A stretch of 64,000 nt of DNA from Corythucha ciliata (lineage: Eukaryota; Arthropoda; Insecta; Hemiptera; Tingidae): NCBI GenBank assembly GCA_038030265.1, contig CM075940.1, positions 12,152,001 through 12,216,000 of the forward strand, in the 5' to 3' direction. The notes below the pieces were generated by a model that worked only from the letters and a program-made list of their open reading frames with translations, made no database searches and had not been told where the DNA came from. The stretch's first letter is position 1; each line of letters opens with the position of its first letter. Of this stretch, positions 55,990-64,000 are shown piece after piece. Position numbers and translations under genes: made by a program.

Positions 55990-58270
55990 AACAACGCTAA
56001 TTCGAGTTTAAACTGGACCAAAATGGCAAATTCACAACTCAAATGGCGAAAAATCGCCTATTAATAAAAAAAAAAGAGAATAGATAATGTGCTAATTCGC
56101 TGCAAAATTATCAGAAAACGCTATTTCACAGCTGAAATGAAGAATAATCAATAATTCGCGGCTGAAATTGAGAAAACGAAAATCTGTATAGCTTCTGAAA
56201 GAATCGAGGCTCAAACTGAGAAACAGCGCTAATCCGTAGACAAAAATTGCTCACGTGGGCTAAAACCTAAAAAAAACTACGCGGCTAGAACTGACAAAAA
56301 TATTAATTAGCGGGGCCAACTTTAAGAAAAACACTAATTTTCAACTCAAACTGAGAAAAAAGTGCTAATTGGCTGCTAAAAAATGGCTAAACTGCAGCTG
56401 AAACGAGGAAAACGCCAAATCGTGGCTAAAATGGAGGAAAATCGCCAAACAAACGAAAGAATCCCTACTGCACTGCTAAAATTGATTAAAAGCGCTAACC
56501 CGTAGCCAAAATTGGTTAAAGTTGTAGCGTGCCAACAGCTAACAAACCTCAATTTTTATTTTTAAAAATAACAAATATTATTAATATTATTAGTTTTTAA
56601 GCCATACAACTTGATTAATGTTATATTTTTAGAGTTTTGGCTTTCTTAGCTTTCAGCACAAGAAGGCGAAAGCTCAGGAAACGAAGAAGTAGAAGAAGAA
56701 AAAAAACCAAAACCCTAAAAATATAACATTAAACAAATATTATGTTAAAAAAACAACATAAGTCAGTTTGATCGCGAGTTCGTATTTTCCCAATTTTTCA
56801 TTGTCGTTATAAAAAAGATCTCTAAATTTTTCGTTGGCCGTTATTTTGTATACCGAAGAGAGAGCGACCCACAAAGTCACTAAACCTTGAAAAATTGACA
56901 AAACGCAAATGCTAAAACTAAAACTAAACAATAAACGCTAATCCATAGCAAAAATTGAAGGAAAAATGCCAACGTGGGACTGAAGTGTAAAAAAAAAAAA
57001 CCAGCTAATATTGAAAAATTCACTATAATTAGCCTGTCATAAATAAATAAAAACACTCGTTTTCAGCTAAAATTGGGAAAAAGTGTTATTCCCGGCTAAA
57101 ATTTGAGGAAATCACGAATTCGTGGCTGAAAAATTAAGGTAATTCGCGAATTCACAGATTATAGAAACGCTTCAAAGCAGCTAAAGTTGAAAAAAACGCG
57201 AATTTACTGCTAAAATTGAGGAAAATAATCGCGGATAAAGTGTGTTGGAATTTCTAATTCCGCCTTCTGACAACAACTTTGTGGCTAAAATTGAGGTAAA
57301 CGGCAAATTCATGGTTATAAGTAAAAGAAAAAACACTGATTCACGGCTAGAACTGAGATGAAGCCCTATTCTACATATAATTAAAATTGAAAAAAAATTA
57401 CTAATGCGGTGCCAATTTGCGGCTAATATAGAGAAAATCAGTAATTATTCTGGCTAGAATAAAGAGAAAAGTTAATTTTCAGCCTAAATTGAAACAGAAA
57501 GTGCTAATTCACTGTCAAAAATGGAAGAATTGCCGATTTGCAGTAAAAATATCGGAAAACGCCAATTCGTGGCTAAAATGAACAAAATTCGCTAATACAC
57601 GGGCTAGAAATAGCTACTGCACTGCTAAAATTACGAAAAAGCGCTAATTTACGGCTAAAATTGAGACTAATTTAAATTTGCGTCAAAAATTGGAAATACG
57701 TTTATTCGCGGCTTCCTCGGGAGACTTTGAGGCTAAAATTGAGAAAAAGCGCTAATTTATGGCTATGAGTGAAAAACTCGCAAATTCACGGCTAAAACTG
57801 AGATGAAATCGCTATTCCGCAGTGTATGGTTACGGTGAACAAAAAATGCTAATTTGTGGTCAACATTTCGAGAATTTTACGGCCAATATTGAGTAATTTT
57901 CAGCTCATATTGAGTAAACCGCTAGAAAAAATCGCTAATTTGCAGCTAAAATTGTGGAAAACGCCAACTCGAAGAAACATCGCTGATTCACAGGATACCA
58001 AGTCTACTTTGCTGCTAAAGTTGGGGAAAAGCGCATACTTATGTATTTATGGTGGGGGGGGGATTACCCCGCTAATCAGTTGCTAATTTGCGGCGAAAAG
58101 CGCTAATTTGCTGTTAAAGTTGACAAAAAGCACTCATTCGCGGCTAAAATGGAGAAATTCGCAGTTTAAACTTGGCATAAGCGCTGTTTAGCGGATAGAC
58201 TGTGGAAATAACGGTAATTTGCCTACAATATATGGAAAAGGCCATGGCTAAAATTAGGAAAAGGCCTTAG
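55990..58270 (-). repeat. Minisatellite array D, inverted orientation
   Basis: Reverse complement of arrays A-C: units such as GGCTAAAATTGAGAAAAAGC plus GCTAATTCGC. A small AT-rich inverted repeat (ATTAATGTTATATTTTTAG against CTAAAAATATAACATTAA, about 56612-56740) is embedded in it. Confidence 0.85.
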
Positions 58271-58284
58271 AGGTTACCAATAGA

Positions 58285-58367
58285 GGTTTTATGTATGTAT
58301 AGTTAGAGACTTTTAGGGGCCTTTTGAAGATTTTCGCCCCGGGCCCCGATATTAGGTCCACCAGTGA
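58285..58367 (-). repeat. Foldback-like terminus, inverted
   Basis: Reversed it reads CACTGGTGGACCTAATATCG, GGGCCCGGGGCGAAAATC and AAAAGGCCCCTAAAAG, matching the plus-strand ends at 50735 and 54966. It bounds array D on the right as those bound arrays B and C on the left. Confidence 0.65.
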
Positions 58368-59463
58368 CCTCACCTCCTTTTCAGCTCATGATCCACCAGT
58401 GCTCGCCGGTTCGGTACTAAATACTTCGTGACAACTTGCCTCCTTTTCTTTGCGCATCGCGGCGCAGCGCCATTTCGCGCTGCTACATTTTGTCAACTTG
58501 TCTATTGAAGGACCTGATATTTGCCGATATCTGCCGGTCGAAATCGAATTTTTGAAAAGTATTTTAAATTGTATTTGTATTTTATTCAAAATACAATTCA
58601 AAAAGTATTTGTATTTCAGTATTTAAAATACATTTTTGAAAGTATTTTTGGCTTTGTATTTAAAATACATTTTCAAAGTATTTTGCCCACCCCTGCTTGC
58701 CAGGCACAACGTCTATTATAGCACACACTTTTTCGCGAGAAGTTAGGCCCAACTAGTGCCCGAAATATAGAGTTTATGTGCGAAAGAACAAGTTTTTTTC
58801 GAGTAGTCCTAGGGCAAAATAAGGACGGTGGACGGACATTCCGTATAAGAAAAACGTTTGAGAAGTGGTTGTAAATGTTGTTTTCTAACCGATTACATTG
58901 GTGTATTATTCAATAAACTGTATTATTCAACAACAAACTGTACATCCGAGAAAAAGTAAGCGTTGAATCGCTAAATGAGGGTCGTTTAGAAATTGTGGCA
59001 GGAGATTTTTATATGAGTACACGAGAGGATGTAGTAGAGTCTCCCTCACTTGTCATGTTCCTATTACACCCTTCATCAACTTAAATTATTTTGGGTCTTG
59101 TTTGTTCGCTTCTGGGTGACCCGTTTTACGTAAATTGATTAAAAATGTCAATGTTTTAATCGTGTTTCGTGTCATGCACCGTTATTTTCACGTTGAAGGG
59201 ATGTAGAAATCGAGGGATAACCTCGAAAGTTTGACTCCTCGACCTTATAGAGAGAAAAGAAACCTTTTTTTATTTTAACTTGATTCATAAAACAATAAAT
59301 ATAATTAAGATGAAACTCCTAAAACGATTGTGTCCCATATTCTATCTTGTGATGACATACGGCGACCGAACTTGCCGCCGATCGACTCCTGAGGCGATTG
59401 CCTGTTCATTTCTATCTAAAATCCTGCCATCGTGTCCTTTGCTGCCTATAGTGGTAATCGAAA

Positions 59464-59965
59464 CGTATTATCTCTTGCAAATTAGACGACCCTTGTCTTA
59501 GGACTTTTCAAGGGATTACTCCCCCCTCACCGCACCTCCCTAGCCACCCTGCAGTGAATTCGAGGGAGTGGGGAGGCTGAAAATAAAGAATTAAACTTTA
59601 TTGAAGCTGAATACTTACCATTTTTTACTTGTTTTGAGTTTCGAGAAAAAATTGCTCCCAGGGTGGGATTCGAACCCACGACCTCCTAGTTTCGCGCCAG
59701 GCGCTCTGCCACTGAGCTAGCCTGAGAGGCTTACGCTAAGAGCCTCGGAACTCAAAACAAGTAAAAAATGGTAAGTATTTAGCTTCAATAAAGTTTAATT
59801 CTTTATTTTCAGCCTCCCCACTCCCTCGAATTCACTGCAGGGTGACTAGGGTGGTGCGGTGAGGGGGGAGTAATCCCTTGAAAAGTCCTAAGACAAGGGT
59901 CGTCTAATTTGCAATTAATTAATTGCTGGGACACATAAAGAAAAAAGAACAATCGTATTATCTCT
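59464..59965. mobile_element. Palindromic insertion carrying a tRNA-like gene, 12-bp direct flanks
   Basis: CGTATTATCTCT at 59464-59475 and 59954-59965 flank the unit. Arms of about 170 bp (59476-59645 and 59744-59914) are almost perfect reverse complements with only a few mismatches. Between them lies the tRNA-like sequence. After the right arm comes a 39-bp tail ending AAAGAAAAAAGAACAAT. The direct flanks and A-rich tail suggest LINE-driven insertion, as for a tRNA-derived SINE. The palindromic arms are not a usual SINE trait. Confidence 0.8.
59654..59730 (-). tRNA. tRNA-like gene, isotype uncertain (possibly degenerate)
   Basis: On the minus strand: an A-box TAGCTCAGTGG, a D-stem closing GCTC/GAGC, a B-box GGGTTCGAATCCC, and a T-stem GTGGG/CCCAC. 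The acceptor TCTCAGG pairs with CCTGGGA. The anticodon stem CCTGG/CTAGG has a 7-base loop CGCGAAA. Position 33, normally U, is G, and one extra base sits between acceptor and D-stem, so it may not fold into a functional tRNA. The nominal anticodon is CGA, but there is no long variable arm as Ser tRNAs have. The body resembles Thr tRNAs. Internal pol III promoter boxes look intact. Confidence 0.65.
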
Positions 59966-60331
59966 ATTTGATGGTCCATCTGAGGTTGTCACGTAGTTTT
60001 TTGTCTCTTACCGATACTTTTTCGCATACTTTTAAGCGCCGAAGGTGTCTGGCGTTGTGGCTTCTGTCAAAGAATATTGATCCCGCCGATAATGTTAATC
60101 CGAGTTATCACTTCATTAATTAATTTATTCAATTAATTAATCACGGTGCTTTCTCAACCTTCGGTTATATAAATAAATAAATAGCTTACTATTTATTAGA
60201 GCTCAACTCTAGTCGTTAAATTGTTGGTATATTTGTTATTTTTGTGTTCGTATTTATTTATTCTTGTTGGATTGTTTTCGTTAAAGCTTTAAATAATCTT
60301 CTTTCAACATTCGTTAACATAATACAGTGAG

Positions 60332-60655
60332 GATGGGTGAGAACAGAGGGGGTGAGGAGACCCCGCCTGCTTCTGTCGGTGGACGTTGAATTCGCTGAAA
60401 TAGACAATAGATCCTTACAAACACTAAGGTAAAAGAATTAACGTACAAAAATGATGATGCAGGGTCATTCGTTGTTTTCATTGAAAGCCAAGGGATATCA
60501 CTCCCCCACCCTATGATAGTTGGTAAACTGTTGTATACTCAAGAAACCATAATTTCCAGTCATATTAAGAAAGTTTGTTCAGTGGGGAGAAATCGAATAT
60601 CGAGGAAACCCCAACGACGATAAAGAAGATCATCTCCAACTTCCCCTAAACTAAG
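60332..60655 (+). pseudogene. LINE ORF1 relic with internal deletion
   Basis: It starts MGENRGGEETPPASVGG and then, in another frame, reads DAGSFVVFIESQGISLPHPM, IVGKLLYTQE and VCSVGRNRI. These are homologous to the ORF1 blocks at 45552 and 53.6 kb. It jumps after GRNRI to a sequence like the ORF1 C-terminal end (ISNFP then stop), so the zinc-knuckle region is deleted. An AT-rich tail follows. Confidence 0.65.
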
Positions 60656-62639
60656 GATAATGACAAATAAAATAAATAATATAATATGAAACCACTAAAA
60701 TCACGTGTCCCATTACATAAATACTGAAGTACTCAATGAATTCATTCATACATTTATAAGCGGTGTACTATATTCATTTATAGTACACTGTAGAACAGTA
60801 GTAGCGTTGGGTGGTACAGGATGTCCCCATCCTAGAGGAAGTGAGTCTAGATCACAAGGGTCTAAGCTGCGGGATGATAAAAAAAAAATCTGCGAGTGGT
60901 GGTTAGCCGGTTGAGAGGACGCTAAAAAGGGGGGAAAAAAATGCTTACATAGTAATTTACCAAACGAGATAAACCTTCATCCCTCTCCACCACCCCTGCC
61001 CCCATTGGGGGGGGGGGATGAAAACTTCAAGCAGGAACCGGAAAGTGCCGGGGGAAAAAAAAGTACAGATATTGCCGCGCACTCGAACTTTTATCGGGTT
61101 AATATATTGTCTGAGAGCATTTTGCTTTTTTTAGTATTTCCTGGTTCAGTGTTGGAGGAGGGGATATTTTAAGGTTAAGGGTTTTATTATGAACCTGACG
61201 ATCGTGCAAACTCGAGAGCTTTATGAAACAACTTGTCGTTGAAAAAGAAAAAGAGAGAGAAACAAAGATCCAGAGAAGTTAGAAAGTTTCATTAGGCTTT
61301 TTTTTCTTCATTTCGCCACTTCATAACTGGTACTATCTTTTCATCACGTGTCATTCATCCATAGACCAGTCAAGTTCTGAGCTTTTATTACATCGCCGCG
61401 TTTTGCAAACAATTTTTCAACATTTTTTTTAGCGTTTCGTTGACGGAATTAGCCTCTTATTGTTTAAAAAAGAAATATAATTAACAATAGTTCACTATAG
61501 AGCCTTGTTGGTAACGATTGCTTCACTGTAGGCGAACAAAAAGTTTCTAAAACGGCCGATTTTATTTGTATCATTGAAAAAGGGGGAAAACTGTTGAACA
61601 GTCGAATACTCCGGGCTCTGGAGTATTACGTATTTAATAATTCCACCTTTAATATCCACGTCTGTCAGCATCGAACCACTGGCCGAAATGAAATAAGAAA
61701 ACTGTTTATTCGATTTATATTGTGTTCAACAATGACACGGAACATTAAAATTCATGTTCCATCACTACAGAATAATTCTTTTTCATTAGACTTTGATTAG
61801 AATCTCTTCCCTCACTGTTTCCTTCAATTCTTTGAGACCTTGTCACATAAATAACAAAGCAAAAGATCTGCCATTTTATTCACTCTTTGCCCTTTTTTTT
61901 CCTCCCTTGGAGCGATGAAAAGTAATGCACCCATTAAAAATTGATAAAGAAGTTGTTCCCTGCGGTGAAGCAGTAAGTACTCCATACCCACAGGAAGTTG
62001 AATTCGTACACCCTCCACCCCTGAAAACCCCATCTCACGGAGTCCTGAACGTCCCCTCCCACCCCGTTTCATCCTTCAAACTTCCACCGTCTAAGAGGCA
62101 GCTTTGTTAACAATGTAAACATCTCTTCTTAACTCCCCCCCTCCCCCTTTATCCATGTTTCACTAACGCAAAAGCATGTCATGAATAGAATCGACCGGAC
62201 TGGTTCGCACTCAAATGTAATAAAGCGTCATATTAAGCAACCATCAAATTCCCGAAACATTAACCGACAGCTTCCAAGGCGACCCCAAATGTTCTTGGGG
62301 GTTGGTTTTAAGCTCTAATAACCAGCAGCGCCAAACGAGGTTTTTCCTTAAAGAGTGCCTCGGAGGGTCACGTGGCGTGGAATGTATATAGGTAGTGAAA
62401 TAGTGGAGAGGGTTGTGGGGAAAAAGCCTTTAATATTCTGTATCGTATTACGGTTTACGCAGGGGAATGTTGCGGTAACTTTTGTCATTATTATCAACAA
62501 ATGAGGTTGGCGTTCGCAATAATGTTAGGATCAGTTGGGGATATGGAACGTTCAAAATTTAGAAATTGATAACATGGTGTAACTGGGTTAAAGATCGATC
62601 GACTGACGGGGCGTATGCATTATGTTGCTCCTCACGGAG
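60656..62639. other. Intergenic, no gene recognised
   Basis: AT-rich with a G-run near 61007-61016 and C-runs near 62138-62150. Frames are short and lack motifs. Confidence 0.45.
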
Positions 62640-62918
62640 GACAGATAGCTAAAATAGTATATATATTACGATACGAGAGCGGAAAATTGCTCATTACAAA
62701 CGATTGGTACGCATTCGTACTTTACTGGAATACTTGGGAAGTCAGTAAGCCAACACGAGAGTGAAAGAGGAATAATATTTATTGTACATAACGAAACTAT
62801 TTTATTAACGCGAGCAAGCAAACAACGAGGAACGAACAACCATAATCATCATCTTCTATCTCTGTACCCCTTGGACCGTGTGGCGCTGTGTCTAGGGAAA
62901 ACGTCTGCTGCTACATCA
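62640..62918 (-). repeat. 3' LTR (or its start) of the partial Ty3/gypsy element
   Basis: On the minus strand the integrase frame ends DAIKE and its TGA stop is the first bases of TGATGTAGCAGCAGACG, preceded by AAGGAG, a short purine tract. The LTR runs to lower coordinates and includes the AATGAGCAATTTTCCGCTCT block also found at 51255. The outer boundary is not certain. Confidence 0.6.
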
Positions 62919-64000
62919 CTCCTTAATGGCGTCGCAAAAGCGTACAGTAGGGCGCACGATCCGACCAGAGCGAGTTTTGCCGAGTGATCGTGACGGAGAG
63001 ATGGAAGGTTGAGGGGTGACGCCATTAGAAACAGGAAGCGGCGAACTGAGAGCTGGAAGAGTTTCCGTAGTGGCGGTTGTCGGAGACGACGAGATAGGGT
63101 CGTGAAGGATGAAAGCTGGTTTCAATCGATCCGTAGACACTACTGCTTGTCTATCCTGCAGCTGGATCCGAAATGGTTTTGGACCACGCTCAATGACTCG
63201 GTGTGGACCAGTGTAGGGTGGAGACACGTGCTCTCGGCGCAAAAAGACGTTAGACTAAGTGTCGAGATTTTTATGCTGGAACCAAGTCTTTGAGCTAGCA
63301 CGAAAGATAGCTGGACATGGCTTCAGCGAATTGTCTTACAATCTCCTCAGTGAGGGGCTGAGTGATCGAAGGTCCCAAAAATTCGCCAGGGAGGCAAAGG
63401 GGTTGGCCATAAACAACTTTAGCACAACTCGTGTTCGTGTCTTCTCTTATTGTAGATCGTAGTCTGAGAAGAACGGCTGGTAATACCCGTGTCCAGTTCG
63501 TGCCGTCAAGATGAGCCGTGATTGCTGTCTTCAACGAGCGGTGCCAGCGCTCCACGCACCCGTTGGCTTGAGGGTGGTATGCCGTTGTTCGACACCGTTG
63601 GATTCCAAGGAGCTTGGCCAGTCTAGCAAAAAGACAGGACTCGAACTGCCTGCCTTGATCGGTTGTCATCCTAGCCGGTACACCAAAACGAGGGATCCAG
63701 TTTGTATAGAACGCCTCAGCCACGGTTTCTGCGGTGATGTCCGCGATGGGGTGGGCTTCTGGCCAGCGAGAAGCTCGGTCAATGATGGTAAGGCAATATC
63801 TCATGCCGTTCGACGGTGGCAAAGGACCCACGAGATGGACCTGTTCGAAACGACCGACGGGCGCGAAACTTCCTGGCGACGAGACGGTGTGACGTTGGAC
63901 TTTAGCACGTTGACACTGAGTGCACGAGCGAGTCCATTGAACGACGTCACGGTTCATACTGGGCCAAAAGTATCGCTGAGTGATTAGTTTTCGGGTAGCT
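62916..64000 (-). pseudogene. pol: Ty3/gypsy integrase, partial at window edge
   Basis: Frame 63957-63295 holds [12 protein letters not shown] (zinc-binding Cys pair), [14 protein letters not shown] (the usual first catalytic Asp is missing, VHLVGPL for VHxDxVGPL), [11 protein letters not shown] (second Asp) and [11 protein letters not shown] (Glu). It continues after a shift as 63242-62916: YTGPHRVIERGPKPFRIQLQ (C-terminal chromodomain-like/SH3-like integrase tail), then a Pro/Ser-rich tail with GKTRSGRIVRPTVRF. The rest of the element lies beyond the window. Loss of the first Asp would inactivate the enzyme, and a shift separates the two halves. Confidence 0.85.

Larger units (their letters stand above)
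55512..58695. mobile_element. Non-autonomous hAT-type element enclosing minisatellite array D
   Basis: Ends CAGGGGTGGGCAA on the left and, inverted, on the right. Inside these are ~100-180 bp of TATTT/AAATAC-rich inverted repeats (55525-55690 and 58515-58690). The flanks CCTGCCAG (55504-55511) and CTTGCCAG (58696-58703) differ at one base, so an 8-bp target duplication is likely. The interior has no transposase. It is filled by the inverted minisatellite array and a Foldback-like end. Confidence 0.75.

Overview
The window is eukaryotic, AT-rich, and almost entirely transposable elements (TEs) and repeats. I found no intact host gene. Spliced genes with GT-AG introns, Ty3-type retrotransposons, I/R1-like LINEs, hAT elements and an ISL2EU-like (PIF/Harbinger-related) transposon all point to an animal. 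The mix looks like an arthropod, most likely an insect; this is inference and no sequence here fixes the species.

Layout. 128-3400: a complete but decayed hAT transposon with 8-bp target duplications. 3.8-9.3 kb: a long inverted-repeat pair around non-coding DNA. 9943-13977: a Ty3/gypsy retrotransposon on the minus strand with identical 110-bp LTRs, inserted in the end of a GTCTC-rich hAT copy. 17.7-19.8 kb: an R1-like LINE remnant on the minus strand, interrupted by a plus-strand LINE fragment. 22.0-26.4 kb: an ISL2EU-like element with two convergent spliced genes, a THAP-DDE transposase and a SWIM-YqaJ nuclease. 27337-31301: a second Ty3/gypsy element on the plus strand, 3' truncated. 33817-40909: a 7-kb non-autonomous hAT composite full of nested palindromes. 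41-43 kb, 51.3-52.8 kb, 55.0-55.3 kb and 56.0-58.3 kb: arrays of a degenerate ~30-bp minisatellite next to a shared terminal sequence, organised like Foldback termini. 43.75-44.64 kb: a different 29-bp minisatellite. 45.5-50.5 kb: a nearly complete I-group LINE (ORF1, then endonuclease-RT-RNase H) broken by a 400-bp palindromic insertion. 53 kb and 60.3 kb: two further ORF1 relics. 59464-59965: a palindrome carrying a tRNA-like gene, flanked by 12-bp direct repeats. 62.6-64 kb: the 3' end of a third Ty3/gypsy element, running off the window.

The coding parts are components of selfish elements: transposase with its accessory nuclease, and gag with pol. Insertions can be ordered by nesting. The Ty3 element at 9.9 kb is younger than the hAT end it splits, the 400-bp palindrome is younger than the LINE, and the tRNA palindrome is younger than its host repeat. 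Many coding regions carry single-base frame breaks, some in homopolymers, so part of the decay could be consensus error. Frame joins and splice sites were worked out by eye.
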